Origin: Bacteroidales bacterium
GTDB lineage: Bacteria; Bacteroidota; Bacteroidia; Bacteroidales; F082
NCBI GenBank assembly: GCA_900769945.1
Contig: CAAGIO010000012.1
Coordinates: 1 to 31,603, forward strand
DNA: 31,603 nt
Direction: 5' to 3'
How positions within the stretch are numbered: position 1 is the stretch's first letter; each line of letters begins with the position of its first letter. The notes under the pieces are model-generated. The model was not told the origin of the DNA. It did not search any database and saw only the letters and a program-made list of their open reading frames with translations. The translations under genes were made by a program, and so were the position numbers. This document shows positions 16,566 to 24,756 of this stretch, in pieces.

Positions 16566-19223
16566 ATGGCTCTCTCTATTAAAACAAAGATTCTCGCCTT
16601 GTTGTGCTTGCTCATGACAGGTTTTGTCGCAAATTCCCAGATTCAAATAGGTAACGACCTCTCCGATATAGACTATTCATTGCCAAGAGAATACGAGATT
16701 GCCGGACTGACTGTGAGCGGCGCGAAATATGTTGACGCTTCCGTCGTCGTGATGCTCTCCGGTCTGCAGGTGGGCTCTGTGATAAAGGTGCCCGGCGCAA
16801 AAATCACAGACGCAATAAAGAAACTGTGGGACCAGGGCCTCTTTGAGGATATTCAAATACTCTGCACTCAGAAGGTCGGTAACAAGATTTTCCTCGATAT
16901 CCAACTGAAAGAACGCCCTCGTATCAGCAAATTCTCCTTCAAAGGAGTGAAAAAGTCTGACGCTGAGGAGCTTAGAAAGAAGATAAACCTGTCGCGCGGC
17001 GATGTGGCTACCGAACATACTTATAATAAAACACGCGGCATCATTACTGATTATTATGCTGAAAAAGGCTACCTGAACACCGAAGTGAATGTTATCGCTG
17101 TCCCCGACACCACACGCGAAAACTATGTGTCACTTGTCCTCGATGTGGATAAGAAGTCAAAGGTGCGTATAGGCGAAATCATCGTGGAAGGCAACGAGGT
17201 TCTCTCCGAACGACAGGTGATGGCCGCCATGAAAGACACAAAGAGACGAGGTAAGTTTGACCCTCTTCGCCCCCTCGGCGCCACGGTAATCAACACTCTG
17301 TGGGACATCATTACCCTAAGACCTCAAGATGCTGAAGCAGAGCTTATCGGCTATGTGACAGAGAATATTAGGCCGAGGATATTTAAGTCATCTCGATTTG
17401 ATGAAGATAACTTCGAGAAAGATAAAAACCTCGTCATTGACAAATATAATGCGAAAGGCTACAGAGACGCAAAAATCGTGAAAGACTCGGTCTATGTCAT
17501 TGATGATAAGAATATTGGCATCGCTCTGAAGATTAGCGAGGGCGACAAATATTATTTCGGTGATATCTCGTGGGTGGGAAACACCAAGTACGACACCGCA
17601 ACACTAAACAAGGTGCTCGGAATAAGGACCGGAGATGTCTATAATCAGGAGATTCTGGATAAGAACACTAATTATAACGAAGATGGATACGACGTCAGCT
17701 CCCTTTATATGGACGATGGGTATCTCTTCTTCAGGATAGAGCCTGTTGAGGTAAGGGTTGAAAATGACACTATCGACATCGAGATGCGTATGTTTGAAGG
17801 CGACCAGGCTACCATAAAGCATGTCACCGTGAAAGGTAACACAAAAACAAACGACAATATTGTTATTCGTGAGATGTACACCAAGCCGGGACAGCTTTTC
17901 AGCCGTAGCGATATTATCAGGACGACCCGCGAGCTCGCCTCTTTACAGTATTTCAACGCTGAGACTCTGCAGCCTGATATTAAACCAGACCCCACCGACG
18001 GCACCGTGGATATCCATTATATCGTGGAAGAAACACCTAACGACCAAGTTGAATTCAGCGCCGGCTGGGGATATAACCGCCTCATGCTGTCTGTCGGCTT
18101 GAGCCTCAACAACTTCTCAATGAAGGACATCTTTAAGAAAGATGCTTGGCGACCAATACCGGTGGGTGACGGACAGAAACTCTCACTAAGAGTACAGACT
18201 TACGGCACCTCCTATATTAATTATGGCCTCTCGTTCACGGAGCCTTGGCTCGGTGGTAAGAAACCGACATCATTGAGCGTTTCTGCCTATCACTCAAGCT
18301 ACTCTTACGGCTATAACACTACTAACAATACCAAGGCGAGGTTCTATCAGACAGGTCTCTCTGTTGGCATCGGCACTCGTCTGAAATGGCCTGATGACTA
18401 TTTCACCATGTATAACGGCATCAATGTGATGAACTATCGTCTGAGAAACTATCAGAACATCTTCTCTTTCGGCTCCGGTAATGGCTCGTTCAACGTTATT
18501 GGCTATAACATCACCATCGGTCGTAACTCCGTGAGCCAGCCTATTTATCCTCGCTACGGCTCTGAGTTCGTGCTCTCTCTCGAACTGACACCTCCGTACT
18601 CACTGATACACCCTGTCGATTATGAGTCCCAATATCCTGATGACATCGACAAGAGAGAAGACGCTATGTATAAGTGGGTGGAGTTCCATAAATGGAAGTT
18701 TAAAGCTGCCTTCTATACCGAACTCGCTGAAAAACTTGTGCTTATGACAAGGGTTCGCTTCGGACTCCTCGGATATTATAACTCTAACATCGGAGTGACA
18801 CCTTTCCAGAGGTTCTACCTTGGTGGCGACGGACTGTCCGGCTCTTATAACCTTGACGGCCGTGAGATAATAGGTATGCGTGGATATGCTAACGAGACCT
18901 TGACACCTTACTACTCGTCAAACTCAAATATAGGCGGTAACGTCTTCGCGAAATATACAATGGAGTTGCGCTACCCTCTCTCCCTGAACCCACAGGCTAC
19001 CATCTACGCCCTCGGCTTCGTTGAGGCAGGTAACTGCTGGCTCGGCCTTGACACTTTCAACCCATTCGACGTGTACCGCTCAGCAGGCGTCGGCGTGAGG
19101 ATATACCTTCCGATGTTCGGCATGCTCGGCCTCGACTGGGGCTACGGATTCGACAAGGTGCCGGGTGTAAGCGATGCTTCCGGTAGCCAGTTCCACTTCT
19201 CTATAGGAGGCTCTATCGATTGA
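16566..19223 (+). CDS. bamA: Outer-membrane protein assembly factor BamA
   Basis: BamA (885 aa) is the Omp85 insertase that folds beta-barrel proteins into the outer membrane. A signal peptide (1-25, ending near FVANSQ) precedes a run of POTRA domains (about 45-480; five are expected from the length). The C-terminal 16-strand barrel includes the conserved RGY of loop 6 (Arg772-Tyr774). I chose the ATG at 16566 over the GTG three bases upstream because it gives the same protein with a standard start. It sits 4 bp after uppS and is followed 30 bp later by skp, the periplasmic chaperone that delivers its clients. Confidence 0.96.
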   Translation: MALSIKTKILALLCLLMTGFVANSQIQIGNDLSDIDYSLPREYEIAGLTVSGAKYVDASVVVMLSGLQVGSVIKVPGAKITDAIKKLWDQGLFEDIQILCTQKVGNKIFLDIQLKERPRISKFSFKGVKKSDAEELRKKINLSRGDVATEHTYNKTRGIITDYYAEKGYLNTEVNVIAVPDTTRENYVSLVLDVDKKSKVRIGEIIVEGNEVLSERQVMAAMKDTKRRGKFDPLRPLGATVINTLWDIITLRPQDAEAELIGYVTENIRPRIFKSSRFDEDNFEKDKNLVIDKYNAKGYRDAKIVKDSVYVIDDKNIGIALKISEGDKYYFGDISWVGNTKYDTATLNKVLGIRTGDVYNQEILDKNTNYNEDGYDVSSLYMDDGYLFFRIEPVEVRVENDTIDIEMRMFEGDQATIKHVTVKGNTKTNDNIVIREMYTKPGQLFSRSDIIRTTRELASLQYFNAETLQPDIKPDPTDGTVDIHYIVEETPNDQVEFSAGWGYNRLMLSVGLSLNNFSMKDIFKKDAWRPIPVGDGQKLSLRVQTYGTSYINYGLSFTEPWLGGKKPTSLSVSAYHSSYSYGYNTTNNTKARFYQTGLSVGIGTRLKWPDDYFTMYNGINVMNYRLRNYQNIFSFGSGNGSFNVIGYNITIGRNSVSQPIYPRYGSEFVLSLELTPPYSLIHPVDYESQYPDDIDKREDAMYKWVEFHKWKFKAAFYTELAEKLVLMTRVRFGLLGYYNSNIGVTPFQRFYLGGDGLSGSYNLDGREIIGMRGYANETLTPYYSSNSNIGGNVFAKYTMELRYPLSLNPQATIYALGFVEAGNCWLGLDTFNPFDVYRSAGVGVRIYLPMFGMLGLDWGYGFDKVPGVSDASGSQFHFSIGGSID

Positions 19224-19253
19224 TTTTTAACATGTTAGAAAAATAATATTATT

Positions 19254-19862
19254 ATGAATACAAAAAAGTCTTTTTTATTGCTCGCATTCCTTGCCCTTAT
19301 AGGAATGTTTAACGTTAACGCTCAAGCAAACCAGAAAATAGCGTACGTCGATACGGATTATATTCTTCAGAATATCCCTGAATATAGCGACGCCCAAGAG
19401 GAAATCAACCAGATGTCGCTGAAATGGGAAAAAGAACTGAAGGCTCTCCGTAAAAAGGTTGACGATATGAAACGCGAATACCAGACGGAGTCTATCCTCC
19501 TTTCGGAAGACCAGAAGAAGAAAAAAGAAACCGCCATTGACGAGAAAGAACAGGAACTCGCACAACTTCAAATGCAGTATTATGGCCCTCAGGGTGAACT
19601 GTTTACAAAACGTGTCGAACTGATACAGCCTATCCAAGAGAAGATTTATAATGCTATTAACCAAGTGGCTATGACAAAGAACTATGCCTTCGTCCTTGAC
19701 AAGGCGTCAGGCACGACAATATTGTATTGTAATGAGAAAAACGATATCAGCGACGACGTGCTCGATGAAATAGGCAACGTGATGCAGACTGTCCGCCGCC
19801 AAGATAGAAAACGCGGCTCCGCAACATCTAACTCAGGTGCAAAATCTGATAATAAAAAGTAA
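19254..19862 (+). CDS. skp: OmpH/Skp family periplasmic chaperone, first copy
   Basis: A 202-aa protein with a signal peptide (1-23, cleaved near NVNAQ). The Skp core IAYVDTDYILQNIPEY is followed by a long charged coiled coil (about 45-130) and the returning IYNAINQVAMTKNYAFVLD strand region. Skp trimers hold unfolded outer-membrane proteins in the periplasm. The last 25 residues (RRQDRKRGS...) form a basic, Ser/Lys-rich tail that the second copy lacks. It lies 30 bp after bamA in the same operon. Confidence 0.92.
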   Translation: MNTKKSFLLLAFLALIGMFNVNAQANQKIAYVDTDYILQNIPEYSDAQEEINQMSLKWEKELKALRKKVDDMKREYQTESILLSEDQKKKKETAIDEKEQELAQLQMQYYGPQGELFTKRVELIQPIQEKIYNAINQVAMTKNYAFVLDKASGTTILYCNEKNDISDDVLDEIGNVMQTVRRQDRKRGSATSNSGAKSDNKK

Positions 19863-19913
19863 ATGAAGAGTATTATTGCGGAAATTTATTGTGAATGATT
19901 AATAAAAAATTAG

Positions 19914-19921
19914 TATTTTTG
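19914..19921 (+). promoter_or_regulatory. -7 element for the second skp gene
   Basis: TATTTTTG matches TAnnTTTG in the 92-bp gap between the two skp genes. A TTG at 19889-19891, 22 bp upstream, is a possible -33 element. The second skp may therefore also be made independently of the operon. Confidence 0.55.
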
Positions 19922-19954
19922 CAGCCAATTAGGAAATAATTAAATGTTTATAAT

Positions 19955-20464
19955 ATGAAAAAACTTTCTAAAGTATTGTTCTTTATCGTGTTAGCCCTCG
20001 GAATTAATTGCGCAGCTAACGCACAGTCTCAGAAAATTGGTTATGTTGACTCTCAAGTTATCATCGACATGATGCCGGAGGGAGCTAAGATTGAACAGGA
20101 TTTACAGGCGTTCTATGGTGAGCTTCAAACTGAGCTACAGGCTATGGTGACAGAATACCAGAATAAGATGAGAGACTACGAGGCTAACCAAGCTACAATG
20201 TCAAACATTCTTCGCCAGTCAAAAGAAAAGGAAATCATGGACCTTCAGGGCAGAATACAAGAGTTCCAGGCTAACGCTGAGGGCGAACTCGCTGCTAAAC
20301 AGGAGGAGTTGACAAAACCTATGCTCGACAAGATTAAAACCGCTATCGATGCAGTCGTGAAGGCTAAAGGTCTTGCATACGTGTTCGAGAAAACCATGGT
20401 TCTCTCTATTGGCGAAAGCGCAATCGATATTACTGCCGATGTGAAAGCTAAACTCGGCCTTTAA
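19955..20464 (+). CDS. OmpH/Skp family periplasmic chaperone, second copy
   Basis: A 169-aa Skp-type protein with a signal peptide (1-23, ending near NCAANAQ). The core IGYVDSQVIIDMMPEG is followed by a coiled coil (about 45-125) and the C-terminal strand LAYVFEKTMVLSIGES. It is the shorter, standard-length paralogue of the preceding gene. It has its own promoter element and ends in a strong bidirectional terminator. Tandem skp genes after bamA are usual in this phylum. Confidence 0.92.
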   Translation: MKKLSKVLFFIVLALGINCAANAQSQKIGYVDSQVIIDMMPEGAKIEQDLQAFYGELQTELQAMVTEYQNKMRDYEANQATMSNILRQSKEKEIMDLQGRIQEFQANAEGELAAKQEELTKPMLDKIKTAIDAVVKAKGLAYVFEKTMVLSIGESAIDITADVKAKLGL

Positions 20465-20479
20465 TGTTTATACTTTGTC

Positions 20480-20523
20480 ATAATAAAAAAATCCGTTGAA
20501 CGTTCAACGGATTTTTTTATTAT
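20480..20523. terminator. 44-bp perfect palindromic bidirectional terminator
   Basis: The two 22-base halves (20480-20501 and 20502-20523) are exact reverse complements. The GC-bearing core ATCCGTTGAACGTTCAACGGAT is flanked by A7 on the left and T7 on the right, so it ends transcription both from skp (plus) and from the VOC gene (minus). The stop codon of the VOC gene (20520-20522) lies inside it. Confidence 0.9.
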
Positions 20524-21587
20524 TCTTTGAATTTGACTTTTGCGAACCGTAGTGCTTTGGTGATAAGCCGGCACAAAGGCTTGTAGTCGTCTTTGTTCTT
20601 CAGGTTGACGGCTATTCCAAGTTTCTTTATCACCGGGATTTTAAAAGTCTCGACAAACTCTATGAGGGTGCCGTCAGGGTCTTCGACATAAGTGAAGTGC
20701 CCGTTGGCGTCGCCCATGTCAAAGTCTTCACCGCTGTCGCATACAAAGTCGTGTCCGAGTTGCAAGGCGGCTTCATGTACCTTGTCCATGTTCCTTACAT
20801 CAAAGCAGAGGTGGATGAATCCGGGGTCGCCCCACCATCTTCCCTCAAGAGTCTTTCTCCCTTCGATGTCCAGATTCTGTACAAGTTCGATATGTGATGT
20901 CCCCATCAGCTCGCATAATGGTCCGCATATTGGTTTTGAGCGTCTTAACTCAACACGGCGGAAGCGGCATTCTCCGGAAGGAAGGCATTTCATGTCGCTG
21001 AACACATCGGTCTTGTCATAAGCAACAACATCAAAATCAAGCAGTTTGCCATAAAACTCTATAGACTTATCCATATCGGACACTCCGATAACGACTCCGT
21101 TGGAGCCTCCTGTGAGCTTGTCGGCATTGATGAAGCAGTAATCGTCTTTCTCTACCTCGAAAAGGTTTCCCCAAGGGTCTTTCATGTAGAAATGGTCTAT
21201 GCCGAGAGGTGAGGCGCATACTTCGCTTATTACGTTAAGGCCTTTTTTTACGAATGCGTCGTGAGTGGCGCGAACATCCTTGGCTTTTATCTTGCAGATG
21301 TTGATTCCGTAATCTCCAACACGCAGAGGCTCTTTGGGATAGACGACCTTTCGTCCTTTAGGCTGCCAAATCTCAAATCCTCCGCCACCTCTTTGTGAGA
21401 TGGCTAATATTGCGTGTCGTGGCTGAGGCTTGCCTCCTGTATATGGAAGCATACGCTCCGCAACGCCATCATCGTCAACAATCTTTATTTCAATGTTAAA
21501 GTTCTGGTTGTACCATTTCCAAGCGGTCATAAGGTCTTCAACGCCTATGCCGACCTGTTGGATTCCGCATATTACTTTCTCTTTCAT
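20520..21587 (-). CDS. Double-VOC (glyoxalase/dioxygenase superfamily) protein, function unknown
   Basis: A 355-aa cytosolic protein with two vicinal-oxygen-chelate domains (about 5-145 and 160-315) and a basic C-terminal tail. Each domain has the beta-alpha-beta-beta-beta pattern. The first begins GIQQVGIGVEDLMTAWKWY and ends with HFYMKDPWGNLFEVE; the second has GVVIGVSDMDKSIEFYG, FIHLCFDV and YVEDPDGTLIEF. His and Glu candidates for a metal are visible in the second domain, while the first starts with Gln where glyoxalase I has His. Its ATG overlaps the stop of the upstream SDR gene by 4 bases (ATGA), so the two are translationally coupled. The context (SDR, spt-like enzyme) suggests a step in lipid-base metabolism, but I cannot name the reaction. 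Confidence 0.75.
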   Translation of the reverse strand: MKEKVICGIQQVGIGVEDLMTAWKWYNQNFNIEIKIVDDDGVAERMLPYTGGKPQPRHAILAISQRGGGGFEIWQPKGRKVVYPKEPLRVGDYGINICKIKAKDVRATHDAFVKKGLNVISEVCASPLGIDHFYMKDPWGNLFEVEKDDYCFINADKLTGGSNGVVIGVSDMDKSIEFYGKLLDFDVVAYDKTDVFSDMKCLPSGECRFRRVELRRSKPICGPLCELMGTSHIELVQNLDIEGRKTLEGRWWGDPGFIHLCFDVRNMDKVHEAALQLGHDFVCDSGEDFDMGDANGHFTYVEDPDGTLIEFVETFKIPVIKKLGIAVNLKNKDDYKPLCRLITKALRFAKVKFKE

Positions 21588-22375
21588 GTTGGTGAAATCT
21601 TATTTGCTAATTTATAGTATAGCGCAGGAATATACCTATTAATATATGCCATTATCAGTTCAATGCCGCCTATCAGTTTGCGGTGTTTCTCTTTCTTGAT
21701 GGCTTTTAAGGCAATTCTTGCGGCCTTGTCCACATCGAGACCTTTCGCCTGTCCCTCGTCCATCTTGCTATATTTGCTCCCGTCGCCAGTAAGCGCACTA
21801 AGGCTGATGGGGGTGTTAATCCTTCCCGGAATGAGGAAGGTCACCCTGATGTTTGGGTATTCTAACTCAAGCGACTCGAAGAACCCGAATAGAGCGTGCT
21901 TAGATGCGCAATACGATGTCCTGAGTGGAAAACCGAACAGCCCGGCTAACGATGTGGTGACTGCGATATTTGTTTTTTTACTCGCGAGAATCTCTTCCTT
22001 AAACTTTTTGATAAGATAAACGTTACTATAATAGTTGACGTTCATGATTTTTTTGTCTGTTGAGATGTCGGTGTCGAAACCATGGTCACGTTGTGAGATG
22101 CCGGCATTGAGGACAAAGAGGTCGATGTTGCTGAATGATTCCTTTATCGCTGCTACTAATGCGTCAATCTGTTGGAAATCACTGATATCGCAAACCATGT
22201 ACGACACTTTTACTCCTTCTCTCTCGCAAAAGTCCTTCGTCTCAACGAGATGCCGCTCATTCTGTCCCGTAAGGAAAAGGTCGCATTTCTCCTTCGCTAA
22301 ACACCGGGCTATGGCTGCCCCAATACCTGAACTGGCTCCCGTTACTAATGCTGTCTTGTTGTTGAGTTTTAACAT
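21584..22375 (-). CDS. Short-chain dehydrogenase/reductase, DHRS7B-like
   Basis: A 263-aa NAD(P)-dependent SDR. The nucleotide motif TGASSGIG is at 12-19, NAG at 90-92, and the catalytic Ser142, Tyr155 and Lys159 (SYCASKHA) are all present. The C-terminal ALTGDGSKYSKMD segment and the hydrophobic end (LIMAYINRYIPALYYKL) resemble DHRS7B-type reductases, which act on lipid-like ketones. I chose the ATG at 22375; the open frame extends upstream to 22546 but that part is AT-rich, poorly coding and contains the promoter region. It is transcribed divergently from the spt-like gene and coupled to the VOC gene by a 4-base overlap. Its substrate is unknown. Confidence 0.85.
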   Translation of the reverse strand: MLKLNNKTALVTGASSGIGAAIARCLAKEKCDLFLTGQNERHLVETKDFCEREGVKVSYMVCDISDFQQIDALVAAIKESFSNIDLFVLNAGISQRDHGFDTDISTDKKIMNVNYYSNVYLIKKFKEEILASKKTNIAVTTSLAGLFGFPLRTSYCASKHALFGFFESLELEYPNIRVTFLIPGRINTPISLSALTGDGSKYSKMDEGQAKGLDVDKAARIALKAIKKEKHRKLIGGIELIMAYINRYIPALYYKLANKISPT

Positions 22376-22437
22376 TATCTTAATGTTATGCAATAATGCT
22401 CGTTTTCGTTTCTTTGTGCATCTTTCTTGCAACGGCA

Positions 22438-22445
22438 CAAAAATA
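22438..22445 (-). promoter_or_regulatory. -7 element for the SDR-VOC unit
   Basis: On the minus strand TATTTTTG matches TAnnTTTG, about 62 nt upstream of the SDR start. A TTG 17 bp further up (22463-22465) is a weak -33 candidate. It lies back to back with the spt promoter in a 204-bp AT-rich region. Confidence 0.5.
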
Positions 22446-22510
22446 ATAAAAAAATCAAAAGTCAAGAGTATTAAATATTTTTTTCTCAAAAATAATAAAA
22501 AAATAATTTC

Positions 22511-22542
22511 TTTGTTTACTGTAAATATTTTTACTATTTTTG
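22511..22542 (+). promoter_or_regulatory. Promoter for the spt-like gene
   Basis: TTTG at 22511-22514 and TATTTTTG at 22535-22542 are separated by 20 bp, a near-consensus Bacteroidota promoter. The leader is about 30 nt, with an A/G-rich stretch (AAAAAAGG, 22566-22573) before the ATG at 22580. Confidence 0.75.
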
Positions 22543-22579
22543 CCACTCAATCAAATATGGTAACTAAAAAAGGTATAAT

Positions 22580-23839
22580 ATGGAAATTTTTGAAAGAATA
22601 GCTCACGATTCAGGAGGTCCTATCGGACAGTACATGGATAAGATTCACGGATATTTTGCGTTCCCGCGCCTTGAGGGAGAGATTGGTCCGCACATGCGTT
22701 TTAACAATGTTGATGTATTATGTTGGAGCTTGAACAACTACCTTGGGTTGGCGAACCATCCGGAGGTGAGGAAGGTTGATGCCGAGGCTGCTGCACGTTG
22801 GGGCTTGGCATATCCTATGGGTGCTCGTATGATGAGTGGTAACACCCGCCTTCATGAACAGTTGGAGAGAGAGCTTGCCGAGTTTGAGCGTAAAGAGGAC
22901 GCTTATGAGTTTAACTTTGGTTATCAAGGTATTGTGTCAACTATTGATGCTCTCTGCTCACGTAATGACGTGATAGTCTTCGATGCCGAGGCTCATGCCT
23001 GCCTTATGGATGGCAAACGTCTCCACAGAGGACAGTCGTTCCATTTCAAACATAACGATATAGTGAGTTGCGAGAAGATGTTGCAGAAGGCTACTGAGGT
23101 CGTGGCAAAGACTGGCGGCGGCATCCTTCTCATCACCGAAGGCGTGTTCGGCATGACAGGTGCTCTCGGTATCCTTGACCAGATAGTTGCACTTAAGAAG
23201 AAATATCAGTTCCGTATCCTCATCGATGACGCTCACGGATTCGGCTGTATGGGCCCTACAGGCCGCGGCACATCGGAGCATTTCGGCGTGATGGACGAGA
23301 TAGACCTTTATATTGGAGCTTATGCCAAATCAATGGCGATTATTGGCGGATTCGTCGCTGGCCCTAAGTATGTTATTGATTATCTGAGATATAACATGCG
23401 CTCGCAGATGTATGCCAAGTCTTTGCCTATGCCTATCGTTGAAGGCTGCCTCAAACGTCTTGAGATTATCAGGAGCGCCGAAGGTGATGAACTCCGTAAG
23501 AAACTCTGGACCGTGACACGCACCTTGCAGAATGGCTTCCGCGAACTCGGATTCAATATCGGACCGGCTGAGGCCTGCGTGACACCAATATTCTTGCCGG
23601 GTAACACCGAACAAGCAGCTCAAATCGCCCTCGACCTCCGCACAAACTATAAGATTTTCTGCTCTATCGTGACATATCCTGTCATTCCTAAGGGCATGAT
23701 TATCTTCAGGATTATTCCAACAGCGGCTCATTCACTCGAAGACGTGCATTACACTCTCAACGCCTTTAAGGAAGTCAAGGAGAAACTTGAATCAGGCAAA
23801 TACGATGGTAAAGAGATGCCTGACATGGCAATAAGATAA
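22580..23839 (+). CDS. spt: Alpha-oxoamine synthase family PLP enzyme, serine-palmitoyltransferase-like
   Basis: A 419-aa fold-type I PLP enzyme that would condense an amino acid with an acyl thioester and release CO2. PLP-site residues are visible: His139 (EAHACLMDG, ring stacking), Asp216 and His219 (DDAHGFG) and the Schiff-base Lys250 (GAYAKSMAIIGGFVAG). The family order NNYLGLANH (52-60) and MGARMMSG (80-87) near the start is also present. It is close to the proteins of Bacteroidota annotated as serine palmitoyltransferase or 8-amino-7-oxononanoate synthase. The adjacent SDR, 8 bp downstream, fits a 3-keto-base reductase and points to sphingoid or sulfonolipid base synthesis rather than biotin; no bio genes are nearby. 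Serine versus cysteate as substrate is not decidable by eye. Confidence 0.85.
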   Translation: MEIFERIAHDSGGPIGQYMDKIHGYFAFPRLEGEIGPHMRFNNVDVLCWSLNNYLGLANHPEVRKVDAEAAARWGLAYPMGARMMSGNTRLHEQLERELAEFERKEDAYEFNFGYQGIVSTIDALCSRNDVIVFDAEAHACLMDGKRLHRGQSFHFKHNDIVSCEKMLQKATEVVAKTGGGILLITEGVFGMTGALGILDQIVALKKKYQFRILIDDAHGFGCMGPTGRGTSEHFGVMDEIDLYIGAYAKSMAIIGGFVAGPKYVIDYLRYNMRSQMYAKSLPMPIVEGCLKRLEIIRSAEGDELRKKLWTVTRTLQNGFRELGFNIGPAEACVTPIFLPGNTEQAAQIALDLRTNYKIFCSIVTYPVIPKGMIIFRIIPTAAHSLEDVHYTLNAFKEVKEKLESGKYDGKEMPDMAIR

Positions 23840-23847
23840 TTCTCGTA

Positions 23848-24666
23848 ATGGACTATTTTTACGATAAGGTGATAATAATAACGGGAGCCAGCTCTGGAAT
23901 AGGGCTGGCTACCGCTAAATTGTTCTCCTCAAAAGGCTCTAAACTTGTACTCGCAGCCCGCTCCTATGACAAGCTCCTTCAGATACAGTCGGAGATGCCG
24001 GAGCCTTCTAAAGTGTTGTGTGTCAAGACGGATGTCACTATTGAGGACGATTGTCGCAACCTTATCCAACAAACCGTCGAATGTTTTGGACGTATCGATA
24101 TACTGATAAATAACGCGGGTATCTCGATGCGCGCCTTGTTCATCGACCTTGACCTCGATGTGATGAGGCGTCTGATGGACACAAACTTCTGGGGTACGGT
24201 TTATTGCACTAAATACGCACTGCCTTATCTCCTGAAGACCAAGGGAAGCCTCGTGGGTGTCATCTCCACCGCCGGCCATATAGGGCTGCCGGGAAGAAGT
24301 GGCTACTCCGCATCTAAATTCGCCATCCGCGGTTTCCTTAACACTATCCGCGTGGAACACAGATATGACGACCTTCACGTCATGGTGTTCGCCCCGGGAT
24401 TCACTTCCTCTAATATCAGAAACGTGGCTCTCCTCGCCGACGGCTCGCCTCAAGGCATGACTCCTCGCAAAGAAGAAAAAATGATGTCCGCCGAACGTGT
24501 CGCTCAACGTATGATGAAAGGCATCCTTAACCGTAAAAACGAAATGGTGCTGACCCCTATGGGCAAAATGTCGAAGTTCTTCAACTTTGTCCTCCCTCGC
24601 TTCGTCGAATGGGTGGAATATAAAATGATGGCTAACGAACCGAAAAGCCCTATCAGAAAAAAATAA
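23848..24666 (+). CDS. Short-chain dehydrogenase/reductase, candidate 3-ketosphinganine-type reductase
   Basis: A 272-aa classical SDR with TGASSGIG at 12-19, NNAG at 88-91 and catalytic Ser140, Tyr153 and Lys157 (GYSASKFAIRG). The C-terminal region (KMSKFFNFVLPRFVEWVEYKM) is hydrophobic and could touch the membrane or a long acyl chain. It starts 8 bp after the spt-like stop. That makes reduction of the 3-keto product to the 3-hydroxy base the most economical role (inference). A second SDR lies across the divergent promoter, so either could do this step. Confidence 0.8.
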   Translation: MDYFYDKVIIITGASSGIGLATAKLFSSKGSKLVLAARSYDKLLQIQSEMPEPSKVLCVKTDVTIEDDCRNLIQQTVECFGRIDILINNAGISMRALFIDLDLDVMRRLMDTNFWGTVYCTKYALPYLLKTKGSLVGVISTAGHIGLPGRSGYSASKFAIRGFLNTIRVEHRYDDLHVMVFAPGFTSSNIRNVALLADGSPQGMTPRKEEKMMSAERVAQRMMKGILNRKNEMVLTPMGKMSKFFNFVLPRFVEWVEYKMMANEPKSPIRKK

Positions 24667-24698
24667 TCTCTCCCTCACCCAACTTTTTTCCTCAAATA

Positions 24699-24730
24699 TT
24701 TGCCCCCTCTTGAATATTGTCGTATATTTG
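24699..24730 (+). promoter_or_regulatory. Promoter for the marR gene
   Basis: TTTG at 24699-24702 and TATATTTG at 24723-24730 are 20 bp apart. The leader to the ATG at 24757 is about 20 nt. This placement rules out the longer upstream start for the regulator. Confidence 0.75.
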
Positions 24731-24756
24731 CAGGAAATATTTACATTCCTACTCTT

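Noticed and set aside
22376..22546. 57-residue upstream extension of the first SDR
   Set aside because: The extension is AT-rich, contains the likely promoter (22438-22445), and the SDR fold begins right after the ATG at 22375.
22580..23839. BioF (biotin synthesis) identity for the alpha-oxoamine synthase
   Set aside because: No other biotin gene is nearby, whereas an SDR that fits a keto-base reductase follows 8 bp later; kept only as a minor alternative.
23929..24678. 249-codon minus-strand open frame opposite the second SDR
   Set aside because: It mirrors a clear SDR gene, is rich in His, Arg and Phe as antisense frames often are, and shows no motif.
24700..24756. 19-residue upstream extension of the MarR protein
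   Set aside because: It overlaps the -33/-7 promoter (24699-24730); the ATG at 24757 comes after the expected transcription start.
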